Source: Streptomyces sp. LBL
GTDB taxonomy: Bacteria > Actinomycetota > Actinomycetes > Streptomycetales > Streptomycetaceae
Assembly: GCF_029893585.1 (NCBI RefSeq)
Contig: NZ_JARXYX010000016.1
Coordinates: 124,001 to 188,000, forward strand
Direction of reading: 5' to 3'
Length of the DNA stretch: 64,000 nucleotides
Position numbers and translations under genes: made by a program. Positions 50,623 through 59,415 of the stretch are shown in pieces. Every line of letters begins with the position of its first letter. Position 1 is the first letter of the stretch. Below the pieces are notes generated by a model. It made no database searches and had not been told where the DNA came from. It saw only the letters and a program-made list of their open reading frames with translations.

Positions 50623-52614
50623 ATGACAGCGACGACCGACGGAAGCACCGGAGCCCTGCCGCCCCGCGCTGCCTCGGCCCGCGAAACCGACAACACCACC
50701 CCCGTGACGGCCGGGGCCCGCGATGCCGCCGTACACGCAGTACAACGCTCCACCGAGTTCCTGCTGTCCCGACAGGACGCGGAGGGCTGGTGGAAGGGCG
50801 ACCTCGAGACCAACGTCACGATGGACGCCGAGGACCTGCTGCTGCGGCAGTTCCTGGGCATCCGCGACGAGGAGACGACCCACGGCGCCGCCCTCTTCAT
50901 CCGCGGTGAGCAGCGCGAGGACGGCACCTGGGCCAGCTTCTACGGCGGTCCGGGCGACCTCTCCGCGACCATCGAGGCGTACGTCGCCCTGCGACTGGAC
51001 GGCGACGCGCCGGACGCACCGCACATGGCGAAGGCCTCCGCCTGGATCCGCGACCGGGGCGGGATCGCCGCCGCCCGGGTCTTCACCCGGATCTGGCTGG
51101 CCCTGTTCGGCTGGTGGAAGTGGGAGGACCTGCCCGAACTCCCGCCGGAACTCATCTACCTCCCCACCTGGTTCCCGCTCAACATCTACGACTTCGGATG
51201 CTGGGCCCGGCAGACCATCGTCCCGCTGACGATCGTCTCCGCGAAGCGGCCGGTGAGGCCCGCCCCCTTCCCGCTCGACGAACTGCACTCCGATCCCGCG
51301 AACCCGAACCCGGTCAAGCCCTTCGCCCCGGTGGTGAGTTGGGACGGCGCCTTCCAGCGGCTGGACAAGGCGCTGCACGCCCTGCGCAAGGTCGCGCCGC
51401 GCAGGCTGCGCAAGGCGGCGATGAATTCCGCCGCCCGCTGGATCGTCGAGCGCCAGGAGAACGACGGCTGCTGGGGCGGTATCCAGCCGCCGGCCGTGTA
51501 CTCGGTCATCGCCCTGTCCCTGCTCGGCTACGACCTCGAACACCCTGTGATGCGCGCGGGACTCGAGTCGCTGGACCGTTTCGCCGTGTGGCGCGAGGAC
51601 GGGTCCCGGATGATCGAGGCCTGCCAGTCGCCGGTGTGGGACACCTGCCTCGCCACCATCGCGCTCGCCGACGCGGGGGTGCCGGCCGACCACCCCCAGC
51701 TGGTCAAGGCCGCCGACTGGATGCTCGGCGAACAGATCGTGCGGCCCGGCGACTGGTCGGTGAAGCGGCCCGGGCTCCCGCCGGGCGGCTGGGCGTTCGA
51801 GTTCCACAACGACAACTACCCCGACATCGACGACACCGCCGAGGTCGTCCTCGCCCTGCGCCGGGTCCGGCACCACGACCCCGAGCGGGTGGACAAGGCG
51901 ATCGGGCGCGGGGTGCGCTGGAACCTGGGGATGCAGTCGAAGAACGGCGCGTGGGGCGCCTTCGACGTCGACAACACCAGTCCCTTCCCCAACCGGCTGC
52001 CGTTCTGCGACTTCGGCGAGGTCATCGACCCGCCGTCCGCGGACGTCACCGCGCACGTGGTGGAGATGCTCGCGGTCGAGGGCCTCTCGCACGATCCGCG
52101 CACCCGGCGCGGCATCGAGTGGCTGCTCGCCGAACAGGAGCCGAACGGCTCGTGGTTCGGGCGCTGGGGCGTCAACTACGTCTACGGCACAGGGTCGGTG
52201 GTGCCCGCACTGACCGCGGCCGGCCTGCCCGCCTCCCACCCGGCGATCCGGCGGGCCGTGGCCTGGCTGGAGTCCGTCCAGAACGACGACGGCGGCTGGG
52301 GCGAGGATCTGCGCTCCTACCGGGACAGCAAGAAGTGGAGCGGGCGGGGCGCCTCCACCGCCTCGCAGACGGCGTGGGCGCTGATGGCCCTGCTGGCGGC
52401 GGGGGAGAAGGACTCCAAGGCCGTGGAACGTGGCGTCGAGTGGCTCGCAAGCACACAGCGCGAGGACGGTTCCTGGGACGAGCCCTACTTCACCGGTACC
52501 GGCTTCCCCTGGGACTTCTCGATCAACTACCACCTCTACCGGCAGGTCTTCCCGCTCACCGCACTCGGCCGGTACGTCCACGGAGAGCCGTTCTCCGGGG
52601 CCGAGGGGGGCTGA
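50623..52614 (+). CDS. shc: squalene-hopene cyclase
   Basis: The 663-aa class II triterpene cyclase has the catalytic DIDD motif (about residues 401-404 in NYPDIDDTAEVVL) and QW repeats, for example QDAEGWWKGDLE, QREDGTWASFYGG, QENDGCWGGI, QSKNGAWGAF, QNDDGGWGEDL and QREDGSWDEPYFTG. It cyclises squalene to hopene and diplopterol on the membrane. Length fits. ATG 50623 has AGGGGAAG upstream. It is the committed enzyme of the operon; the next gene's ATG overlaps its stop. Confidence 0.97.
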   Translation: MTATTDGSTGALPPRAASARETDNTTPVTAGARDAAVHAVQRSTEFLLSRQDAEGWWKGDLETNVTMDAEDLLLRQFLGIRDEETTHGAALFIRGEQREDGTWASFYGGPGDLSATIEAYVALRLDGDAPDAPHMAKASAWIRDRGGIAAARVFTRIWLALFGWWKWEDLPELPPELIYLPTWFPLNIYDFGCWARQTIVPLTIVSAKRPVRPAPFPLDELHSDPANPNPVKPFAPVVSWDGAFQRLDKALHALRKVAPRRLRKAAMNSAARWIVERQENDGCWGGIQPPAVYSVIALSLLGYDLEHPVMRAGLESLDRFAVWREDGSRMIEACQSPVWDTCLATIALADAGVPADHPQLVKAADWMLGEQIVRPGDWSVKRPGLPPGGWAFEFHNDNYPDIDDTAEVVLALRRVRHHDPERVDKAIGRGVRWNLGMQSKNGAWGAFDVDNTSPFPNRLPFCDFGEVIDPPSADVTAHVVEMLAVEGLSHDPRTRRGIEWLLAEQEPNGSWFGRWGVNYVYGTGSVVPALTAAGLPASHPAIRRAVAWLESVQNDDGGWGEDLRSYRDSKKWSGRGASTASQTAWALMALLAAGEKDSKAVERGVEWLASTQREDGSWDEPYFTGTGFPWDFSINYHLYRQVFPLTALGRYVHGEPFSGAEGG

Positions 52615-53255
52615 TGAGCACCCAGCCCGTCACGGTACCGCTGCTGATCGCCTGCGCGCTCGGCATCGAGCATCTCGCCCTGCGCAGCGGCGACCGCGGC
52701 GGCGCCGACGGGCCGGTCACCGTCCTGCGCACCGGCATGGGACCCAGGGCGGCCGAACGGGCCGTCACCCGGGTCCTGGCCGACCGTGGGTTCGACGGGG
52801 CCGCCGTACTGGCCACCGGCTTCTGCGCGGGACTCGCACCCGGCATGCACCCCGGTGACCTGGTCGTCGCCGAGGAGACCCGGGACCCGCGCGGCACCGT
52901 CCCGTGCGTGGGCACCGACCTGCTCGTCAAGGAGCTGGTACGGACCCTTCCCGGACGCACGGTCCACACCGGGCCGCTCACCGGTTCCGATCACGTCGTC
53001 CGTGGTCACGAACGGTCGGATCTGCTCGCGACCGGCGCGATCGCGGTCGACATGGAGTCCGCGGCCACGCTTCTGGGCGCCGTGCACGCGGGCGAGCGCC
53101 CGGTTGCGGCCGTCCGGGTGGTGGTGGACGCTCCAGAACATGAACTCGTCCGGATCGGCACGGTGCGCGGTGGAATATCGGCTTTCCGCGTCCTTCGTTC
53201 CGTACTTCCCGCTTTTTATGAATGGCACCGTTCCTTGCTGCTCCCCCGGAGGTGA
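52614..53255 (+). CDS. hpnG: HpnG-like nucleoside phosphorylase (adenosylhopane processing)
   Basis: The 213-aa protein has the purine nucleoside phosphorylase-like fold: GMGPRAAERAVTRVLADRGFDGAAVLATGFCAGLAPGMHPGDLVVA near the N-terminus, and IAVDMESAATLLGAVHAG, with the Glu of the MTA/SAH nucleosidase family active site. HpnG releases adenine from adenosylhopane to give phosphoribohopane. ATG 52614 overlaps the shc stop. The gene ends in the ribosome site of hpnH, so the two are tightly linked. Confidence 0.88.
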   Translation: MSTQPVTVPLLIACALGIEHLALRSGDRGGADGPVTVLRTGMGPRAAERAVTRVLADRGFDGAAVLATGFCAGLAPGMHPGDLVVAEETRDPRGTVPCVGTDLLVKELVRTLPGRTVHTGPLTGSDHVVRGHERSDLLATGAIAVDMESAATLLGAVHAGERPVAAVRVVVDAPEHELVRIGTVRGGISAFRVLRSVLPAFYEWHRSLLLPRR

Positions 53256-53260
53256 GCCAG

Positions 53261-54283
53261 ATGGCCATGCCGCTGCGCCAGTCCATCAAGGTCGCTACAT
53301 ACTTGGTCGAACAGAAGCTCCGCAAGCGGGAGAAGTTTCCGCTCATCGTGGAGCTCGAGCCTCTCTTCGCGTGCAACCTCAAGTGCGAGGGCTGCGGCAA
53401 GATCCAGCACCCGGCCGGGGTGCTGAAGCAACGGATGCCGGTGGCGCAGGCCGTCGGGGCGGTGCTGGAGTCCGGTGCGCCGATGGTGTCCATCGCCGGC
53501 GGCGAGCCGCTGATGCACCCTCAGATCGACGAGATCGTGCGGCAGCTGGTGGCGAAGAGGAAATACGTCTTCCTCTGCACCAACGCCATGCTGCTGCGCA
53601 AGAAGATGGACAAGTTCACCCCCTCGCCCTACTTCGCCTTCGCGGTGCACATCGACGGGCTGCGCGAGCGTCATGACGAGTCGGTGGCCAAGGAGGGCGT
53701 GTTCGACGAGGCGGTGGCGGCGATCAAGGAGGCCAAGCGGCGCGGCTTCCGGGTCACCACCAACTCGACCTTCTTCAACACGGACACCCCGCAGACCATC
53801 ATCGAGGTGCTCGACTTCCTCAACGACGACCTCAAGGTCGACGAGATGATGATCTCGCCCGCCTACGCCTACGAGAAGGCGCCCGACCAGGAGCACTTCC
53901 TGGGCGTGGAGCAGACCCGCGAGCTGTTCAAGAAGGCCTTCTCGGGCGGCAACCGCAGGAAGTGGCGGCTCAACCACTCCCCGCTCTTCCTGGACTTCCT
54001 GGAGGGCAAGGTCGACTTCCCGTGCACCGCCTGGGCGATCCCGAACTACTCGCTGTTCGGGTGGCAGCGGCCCTGCTACCTGATGAGCGACGGGTACGTG
54101 CCGACGTACCGCGAACTCATCGAGGAGACCGACTGGGACAAGTACGGCCGCGGCAAGGACCCGCGCTGCGCCAACTGCATGGCGCACTGCGGCTACGAGC
54201 CCACCGCCGTCCTCGCCACCATGGGTTCCCTCAAGGAGTCGCTGCGCGCCATGCGCGAGACGGTCTCCGGAAACCGCGAGTAG
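53261..54283 (+). CDS. hpnH: HpnH, radical SAM adenosylhopane synthase
   Basis: The 340-aa enzyme has the radical SAM cluster motif CNLKCEGCG (Cys38, Cys42, Cys45) near the N-terminus, the GGEPLMHPQI SAM-binding loop, and C-terminal Cys residues (CPRCANCMAHCGYEP-like, from about residue 305) seen in SPASM-type extensions. It couples the 5'-deoxyadenosyl radical to hopene, giving adenosylhopane, the first step of the side chain. ATG 53261 with GGAGGTGA upstream is used; a frame opening at 53222 adds unrelated residues. It follows hpnG by 5 bp. Confidence 0.95.
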   Translation: MAMPLRQSIKVATYLVEQKLRKREKFPLIVELEPLFACNLKCEGCGKIQHPAGVLKQRMPVAQAVGAVLESGAPMVSIAGGEPLMHPQIDEIVRQLVAKRKYVFLCTNAMLLRKKMDKFTPSPYFAFAVHIDGLRERHDESVAKEGVFDEAVAAIKEAKRRGFRVTTNSTFFNTDTPQTIIEVLDFLNDDLKVDEMMISPAYAYEKAPDQEHFLGVEQTRELFKKAFSGGNRRKWRLNHSPLFLDFLEGKVDFPCTAWAIPNYSLFGWQRPCYLMSDGYVPTYRELIEETDWDKYGRGKDPRCANCMAHCGYEPTAVLATMGSLKESLRAMRETVSGNRE

Positions 54284-54287
54284 CGCC

Positions 54288-54950
54288 ATGACCGCCATTT
54301 CCTTGGGCGTCCCCGAGGTACCGGTCCGGCCGATAGCGGAACGGCGTGTCTCACGGCGGATCCAGGTCGGGCCGGTGGCGGTCGGGGGCGGGGCCCCGGT
54401 GTCGGTGCAGTCGATGACCACGACCCGTACGTCGGACATCGGCGCCACCCTGCAGCAGATCGCGGAACTCACCGCCTCGGGCTGCCAGATCGTCCGTGTG
54501 GCCTGCCCCACGCAGGACGACGCGGACGCCCTCCGGGTGTCGTTGTCCGCCCCGCCCGCCGAGGAGGTCAAGGTCGGCATCCAGATCCTGGAGTCGCTGG
54601 GCCTCAGGCAGCGTCGGCTGGAGATCGTCTCCTGCCCGTCCTGCGGGCGGGCCCAGGTCGACGTCTACAGGCTGGCCGACGAGGTCACGGCGGGCCTGGA
54701 GGGCATGGAGGTGCCGCTCAGGGTCGCCGTCATGGGGTGCGTGGTGAACGGGCCCGGAGAGGCGCGGGAAGCCGACCTCGGGGTCGCCTCCGGCAACGGC
54801 AAGGGGCAGATCTTCGTCAAGGGCGAGGTCGTCAAGACCGTGCCCGAGTCGAAGATCGTGGAGACCCTGATCGAAGAGGCGATGAAGATCGCCGAGCAGA
54901 TGGAGCAGGACGGCGTCGCGGCGGGGGAGCCGGCCGTCACCGTGAGTTGA
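54288..54950 (+). pseudogene. ispG: ispG with a large in-frame internal deletion
   Basis: IspG makes HMBPP in the MEP pathway and is normally about 385 aa. This copy is 220 aa. Residues 1-82 (RIQVGPVAVGGGAPVSVQSM, QIAELTASGCQIVRVACP, TQDDADAL) match the start of the TIM barrel; at codon 83 (about 54534) it jumps straight to RVSLSAPPAEEVKVGIQILESLGLRQRR, which in intact enzymes lies some 160 residues later. The Fe-S domain is complete: Cys116 and Cys119 in SCPSCGR, Cys151 in MGCVVNGPGEA and Glu158. Most of the barrel is missing, so catalysis is unlikely. The frame and operon context are preserved, and a second ispG elsewhere is expected. Confidence 0.85.
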
Positions 54951-54977
54951 ACAGCACGGACCAGGAGGGGGCCCGAC

Positions 54978-56894
54978 GTGACGATTCTGGAGAACATCCG
55001 GGGACCACGCGACCTGAAGGCGCTGTCCGAGGTGGAACTCGGCGAACTGTCCGAAGAGATCAGGGAGTTCCTGGTGCACGCGGTCGCCAGGACCGGCGGA
55101 CACCTCGGGCCCAATCTGGGGGTGGTGGAACTCTCCGTCGCCCTCCACCGGGTCTTCGAGTCGCCGGTCGACCGCATCCTGTGGGACACCGGCCACCAGA
55201 GCTACGTACACAAGTTGTTGACGGGACGTCAGGACTTTTCCAAGCTGCGTGGCAAAGGGGGGCTGTCCGGCTATCCCTCGCGTGAGGAGTCCGAGCACGA
55301 CGTCATCGAGAACAGCCACGCCTCCACCGCGCTCGGCTGGGCCGACGGACTCGCCAAGGCCCGCCAGGTGCAGGGCGAGAAGGGCCATGTCGTCGCGGTG
55401 ATCGGCGACGGGGCGCTGACCGGTGGCATGGCCTGGGAGGCGCTCAACAACATCGCGGCCGCCAAGGACCGGCCGCTGATCATCGTCGTCAACGACAACG
55501 AGCGGTCGTACGCGCCGACCATCGGAGGCCTCGCCAACCACCTGGCGACCCTGCGGACGACCGACGGCTACGAGAAGGTCCTGGCCTGGGGGAAGGACGT
55601 ACTGCTGCGGACCCCACTGGTCGGCAACACCGTCTACGAGTCCCTGCACGGCGCCAAGAAGGGCTTCAAGGACGCGTTCGCGCCGCAGGGCATGTTCGAG
55701 GACCTCGGGCTGAAGTACGTCGGTCCGATAGACGGGCACGACCTCAAGGCCGTCGAGTCGGCGCTCCGGCGTGCGAAACGCTTCCACGGGCCGGTGCTCG
55801 TGCACTGCCTGACGGAGAAGGGACGCGGCTACGAACCCGCTCTCGCCCACGAGGAGGACCACTTCCACACCGTCGGCGTGATGGACCCGCTCACCTGCGA
55901 GTCGCTCGCTCCGTCCGACGGCCCGTCGTGGACCTCGGTGTTCGGCGACGAGATGGTGCGGATCGGCGAGGAGCGGGACGACGTGGTGGCGATCACGGCG
56001 GCCATGCTGCGCCCGGTGGGACTCGGCGGTTTCGCAGCCCGCTTCCCGGACCGGGTGTGGGACGTCGGCATCGCCGAGCAGCACGCGGCCGTCTCCGCGG
56101 CCGGCCTCGCGACGGGCGGGCTGCACCCGGTCGTCGCCGTCTACGCGACGTTCTTGAACCGCGCCTTCGACCAGCTCCTGATGGACGTCGCCCTGCACCG
56201 GTGCGGGGTCACGTTCGTCCTGGACCGGGCCGGTGTCACCGGCGTCGACGGGCCCTCCCACAACGGCATGTGGGACATGTCGATCCTCCAGGTCGTGCCG
56301 GGTCTGAGGATCGCCGCGCCGCGCGACGCCGACCAGTTGCGGGCGCAGCTCAGGGAGGCGGTCGCGGTGGACGACGCGCCGACGCTGGTGCGCTTCCCCA
56401 AGGAGTCGGCGGGACCGGTGATCCCGGCCGTCGACCGGGTGGGCGGCCTGGACGTCCTGCACCGTGCGGACGGGCCCGAGGTGCTTCTGGTGGCCGTCGG
56501 GGTGATGGCACCCGTCTGCCTCCAGGCCGCCGAGCTGCTGGAGGCCCGGGGCATCGGATGCACGGTCGTCGACCCGAGGTGGGTCAAGCCGGTCGACCCG
56601 GCGCTCCCGCAACTCGCGGCCGCACACCGTCTGGTCGCCGTCGTCGAGGACAACAGCCGCGCGTCCGGCGTGGGCGCCGCGGTGGCGCTCGCCCTCGGTG
56701 ACGCCGAAGTCGACGTCCCCGTACGGCGGTTCGGCATCCCCGAGCAGTTCCTCGCGCACGCCAAACGGAGCGAGGTGCTCGCCGACATCGGGCTCACGCC
56801 CGTCGAGGTCGCCGGACGGATCGGCGCGAGCCTCGCCGTCAAGGAAGCGAACCTGGCCGTCCGGGAAGAGCTGTCCAAGGAGAAACAGGAATGA
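54978..56894 (+). CDS. dxs: 1-deoxy-D-xylulose-5-phosphate synthase
   Basis: The 638-aa thiamine-diphosphate enzyme condenses pyruvate and glyceraldehyde 3-phosphate, the first MEP step. Seen are RTGGHLGPNLGVVELSVALHRVF (His), DTGHQSYVHKLLTGR, the TPP motif VIGDGALTGGMAWEALNN, and in the second domain DVGIAEQHAAVSAAGLA (catalytic Glu region) and VHCLTEKGRGYEPA. The C-terminal transketolase-like domain is present. GTG 54978 follows GGAGGGG. It directly supplies isoprenoid precursors to the hopanoid operon; its ATGA overlaps hpnO. Confidence 0.97.
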   Translation: MTILENIRGPRDLKALSEVELGELSEEIREFLVHAVARTGGHLGPNLGVVELSVALHRVFESPVDRILWDTGHQSYVHKLLTGRQDFSKLRGKGGLSGYPSREESEHDVIENSHASTALGWADGLAKARQVQGEKGHVVAVIGDGALTGGMAWEALNNIAAAKDRPLIIVVNDNERSYAPTIGGLANHLATLRTTDGYEKVLAWGKDVLLRTPLVGNTVYESLHGAKKGFKDAFAPQGMFEDLGLKYVGPIDGHDLKAVESALRRAKRFHGPVLVHCLTEKGRGYEPALAHEEDHFHTVGVMDPLTCESLAPSDGPSWTSVFGDEMVRIGEERDDVVAITAAMLRPVGLGGFAARFPDRVWDVGIAEQHAAVSAAGLATGGLHPVVAVYATFLNRAFDQLLMDVALHRCGVTFVLDRAGVTGVDGPSHNGMWDMSILQVVPGLRIAAPRDADQLRAQLREAVAVDDAPTLVRFPKESAGPVIPAVDRVGGLDVLHRADGPEVLLVAVGVMAPVCLQAAELLEARGIGCTVVDPRWVKPVDPALPQLAAAHRLVAVVEDNSRASGVGAAVALALGDAEVDVPVRRFGIPEQFLAHAKRSEVLADIGLTPVEVAGRIGASLAVKEANLAVREELSKEKQE

Positions 56895-58309
56895 CAACCG
56901 CCAAGCCCCCGTCGTCCTCCTCGCAGGCCGGGGAGTTCGACCTCGGCGCGCTGCTGGCCGAGCGCGGCGGCGAGCGCTACGAGCTGCACACCAAGTACCT
57001 GAACCACCAGCTCCCGCGCATGCTGCACACCATCGGCTTCGACAAGGTCTACGAGCGGGGCGAGGGCGCGTACTTCTGGGACGCGGACGGCAACGACTAC
57101 CTGGACATGCTCGCCGGGTTCGGGGTGATGGGCCTGGGCCGCCATCACCCGGTCGTCCGCAAGGCGCTGCACGACGTCCTCGACGCCCAGCTCGCCGACC
57201 TGACCCGCTTCGACTGCCAGCCGCTGCCCGGGCTGCTTGCCGAGAAGCTGCTGGCCCACAGTCCGCACCTGGACCGGGTGTTCTTCGGCAACAGTGGGAC
57301 GGAGGCGGTCGAGACCGCGCTCAAGTTCGCCCGGTACGCCACCGGAAAGCCGCGGATCCTGTACTGCGACCACGCCTTCCACGGCCTGACCACCGGCTCG
57401 TTGTCGGTCAACGGCGAGGACGGCTTCCGGGACGGCTTCGCCCCGCTGCTGCCCGACACGGCCGTACCTCTCGGTGATCTCGACGCCCTGGCCGGGGAGT
57501 TGCGGAAGGGCGACGTCGCCGCCCTGGTCGTCGAACCGATCCAGGGCAAGGGCGTGCACGAGGCCCCGCCCGGCTATCTGCGCGCCGCCCAGGAACTGCT
57601 GCACCGGCACAAGGCCCTCCTCATCGCGGACGAGGTGCAGACGGGCCTGGGCCGCACCGGGGACTTCTACGCCTACCAGCACGAGGACGGCGTCGAACCG
57701 GACCTGGTGTGCGTGGCCAAGGCGCTGTCCGGCGGCTATGTGCCGGTCGGCGCCACCCTCGGCAAGGACTGGATCTTCAAGAAGGTCTACTCCTCCATGG
57801 ACCGGGTGCTCGTCCACTCGGCGAGCTTCGGATCCAACGCACAGGCCATGGCGGCGGGGCTGGCCGTCCTGTCGGTGATGGAGAACGAGCAGATCGTCGC
57901 GAACGCCCGGGCCACGGGTGAGCTGCTGAGGTCCCGGCTCTCGGCGCTGATCGACAAGTACGAGCTGCTCGCCGACGTCCGCGGCCGGGGCCTGATGGTC
58001 GGCATCGAGTTCGGCAGGCCCAAGTCGCTGAAGCTGCGCAGCCGTTGGACCATGTTGCAGGCCGCCCGCAAGGGGCTGTTCGCGCAGATGGTGGTCGTCC
58101 CGCTGCTGCAGCGCCACCGCATCCTCACCCAGGTCTCCGGCGACCACCTGGAGGTGATCAAGCTGATTCCGCCGCTGATCGTGGGTGAACAGGAGGTGGA
58201 CCGGTTCGTGGACGCGTTCACCGCCGTGATGGACGACGCGCACAGCGGGGGCGGGCTGATGTGGGACTTCAGCAAGACGCTGATCAAGCAGGCGGTGGCG
58301 AACAGGTAG
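56891..58309 (+). CDS. hpnO: HpnO, hopanoid aminotransferase (class III)
   Basis: The 472-aa PLP enzyme of the acetylornithine/ornithine-aminotransferase-like class III family installs the amino group of aminobacteriohopanetriol. The N-terminus has HTIGFDKVYERGEGAYFWDADGNDYLDMLAGFGV, then FFGNSGTEAVETALKFARYAT, CDHAFHGLTTGSLS, and the PLP region IADEVQTGLGRTG followed by VAKALSGGYVPVGATLG, where the Lys is the Schiff-base residue. ATG 56891 overlaps the dxs stop. It is the last gene of the operon. A strong terminator follows at 58463. Confidence 0.93.
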   Translation: MTTAKPPSSSSQAGEFDLGALLAERGGERYELHTKYLNHQLPRMLHTIGFDKVYERGEGAYFWDADGNDYLDMLAGFGVMGLGRHHPVVRKALHDVLDAQLADLTRFDCQPLPGLLAEKLLAHSPHLDRVFFGNSGTEAVETALKFARYATGKPRILYCDHAFHGLTTGSLSVNGEDGFRDGFAPLLPDTAVPLGDLDALAGELRKGDVAALVVEPIQGKGVHEAPPGYLRAAQELLHRHKALLIADEVQTGLGRTGDFYAYQHEDGVEPDLVCVAKALSGGYVPVGATLGKDWIFKKVYSSMDRVLVHSASFGSNAQAMAAGLAVLSVMENEQIVANARATGELLRSRLSALIDKYELLADVRGRGLMVGIEFGRPKSLKLRSRWTMLQAARKGLFAQMVVVPLLQRHRILTQVSGDHLEVIKLIPPLIVGEQEVDRFVDAFTAVMDDAHSGGGLMWDFSKTLIKQAVANR

Positions 58310-58374
58310 GTCGGTCGTGGGGTGGGCCGGCCGGACGCGGTCCTGGGGTAGGGCGGGCCGTGGGGTAGGTCGAC

Positions 58375-58422
58375 GAACCGGTGGGCCGGCGAACCGGTGG
58401 GCCGGCGAACCGGTAGGTCGGT
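58375..58422 (+). repeat. 16-bp tandem repeat, three copies
   Basis: GAACCGGTGGGCCGGC starts at 58375 and 58391, with a diverged third copy at 58407. It lies in the 235-bp gap between hpnO and the XRE-cupin gene and seems non-coding. Confidence 0.85.
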
Positions 58423-58462
58423 CGGTGAAACGGAGGCCGGTGAGCCGGCTCCTTCGACGTGT

Positions 58463-58499
58463 GGTGGCTTCGCCGCAGAGGGCGAAGCCGCCAGTTTTT
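58463..58499 (+). terminator. Rho-independent terminator of the hopanoid operon
   Basis: GGTGGCTTCGCC (58463-58474) pairs with GGCGAAGCCGCC (58481-58492) around GCAGAG, with one G-T pair; AGTTTTT follows. It is 154 bases after the hpnO stop and is the clearest U-tract terminator in the window. Confidence 0.85.
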
Positions 58500-58533
58500 G
58501 CCTCTGAGACAAGAGATTTGCCGCAGAGGTAAA
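58497..58533. promoter_or_regulatory. inverted-repeat operator before the XRE-cupin gene
   Basis: TTTGCCTCTG (58497-58506) and CAGAGGTAAA (58524-58533) form an inverted repeat with one mismatch. The sequence GCCGCAGAGG of the right arm also occurs at 58472-58481, in the terminator. Located just before the regulator start, it is a probable autoregulatory operator. Confidence 0.6.
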
Positions 58534-58544
58534 TTCGGGGCTCA

Positions 58545-59183
58545 ATGGAGAGCATGAGTTCTTCGGAAGCCGAGAACGAGCCGACGACCGGGCAGGACGT
58601 CGAACTGCCCGCCGTCGCACCGCAGCTCCGTGCCCTGCGCCGCCGTGCCTCTCTCACCCTGGAGGCCGCCGCCCGCGCGGCCGGACTGTCGCCCGCCCAT
58701 CTCTCCCGGCTGGAGACCGGGCGGCGCCAGCCCTCGCTGCCGATGCTGCTCGCGCTCGCCCGTATCTATGCTACGACGGTCTCCGAACTGCTCGGCGAGA
58801 CGGGCGCCGACCGGGACGCGGTCGTACGGGCCGTCGACATGGAGCCGACAGCGGCCGGCGGCTGGACCTACTGGCAGGCCGGTGCGCCCGGGCGAGGCAT
58901 GCAGGCGCTGCGCGTCCACGTGCCCCACGACTCCCAGGGCGACATCGTGCGCGTCCACCCGGGCGAGGAGTGGCTGCACGTGCTCACGGGCCGGCTGCGG
59001 CTGCGTCTCGGGGACACCACGCACCGCCTCGGCCCGGGCGACAGCGCGCACTTCGACTCGCTGACCCCGCACCGCATCGCCGCCCAGGACCCCGACGGGG
59101 TCGAGCTCCTGTTCGTCCACACCCTGCTGCAGAGCCCCACGGCCACCCTGTGCCTGGGCCCGACTCCTGGAGACATGCCATGA
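58545..59183 (+). CDS. XRE-family regulator with C-terminal cupin domain
   Basis: The 212-aa protein has an N-terminal helix-turn-helix (LRALRRRASLTLEAAARAAGLSPAHLSRLETGRRQPSLPMLLALARIY, about residues 27-75) and a cupin barrel (about 105-200) with VHPGEEWLHVLTGRLRLRLGDTTHRLGPGDSAHFDSLTPHRI, in which the His/Glu set could bind metal or a ligand. Such proteins usually repress nearby genes until they sense a small molecule. ATG 58545 is used; ATG 58554, with GGAGAGC, is also possible. Its stop overlaps a 40-aa membrane protein gene. Confidence 0.88.
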   Translation: MESMSSSEAENEPTTGQDVELPAVAPQLRALRRRASLTLEAAARAAGLSPAHLSRLETGRRQPSLPMLLALARIYATTVSELLGETGADRDAVVRAVDMEPTAAGGWTYWQAGAPGRGMQALRVHVPHDSQGDIVRVHPGEEWLHVLTGRLRLRLGDTTHRLGPGDSAHFDSLTPHRIAAQDPDGVELLFVHTLLQSPTATLCLGPTPGDMP

Positions 59184-59302
59184 CTGACATGGAGGAGAAG
59201 TTCCCCCGCGCCCTGTGGGTGCGCCTCATCATCTACATCGCCGTCGGCCATGTGTTCGCGGCCTTCGTCTACTTCCTGTTCGAGGCGGGCGCCAACCAGT
59301 AG
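59180..59302 (+). CDS. 40-aa single-pass membrane protein (DUF6126-like)
   Basis: The protein reads MTDMEEKFPRALWVRLIIYI then AVGHVFAAFVYFLFEAGANQ: a short acidic head, one membrane helix (about residues 13-35) and a short tail. ATG 59180 overlaps the XRE-cupin stop (ATGA), so expression is coupled. I recall this pairing with XRE-cupin regulators in other streptomycetes (DUF6126). The role is unknown; it may carry a membrane signal to the regulator. Confidence 0.8.
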   Translation: MTDMEEKFPRALWVRLIIYIAVGHVFAAFVYFLFEAGANQ

Positions 59303-59415
59303 CCCAGGGGAGTGGCCGTGGGCAGGGGCAGTCGTGGGCCGGGATGGGGCGTGGGCCGGGATCAGCGGTGAGGGGGGATCGGGGATCGGCCGTGGGCTGA
59401 GGGCGCCCGGATGTC

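Noticed and set aside
54351..56897. Long minus-strand frame across ispG and dxs
   Set aside because: Shadow of the plus-strand genes; composition is low in hydrophobic residues and no family motif is present.
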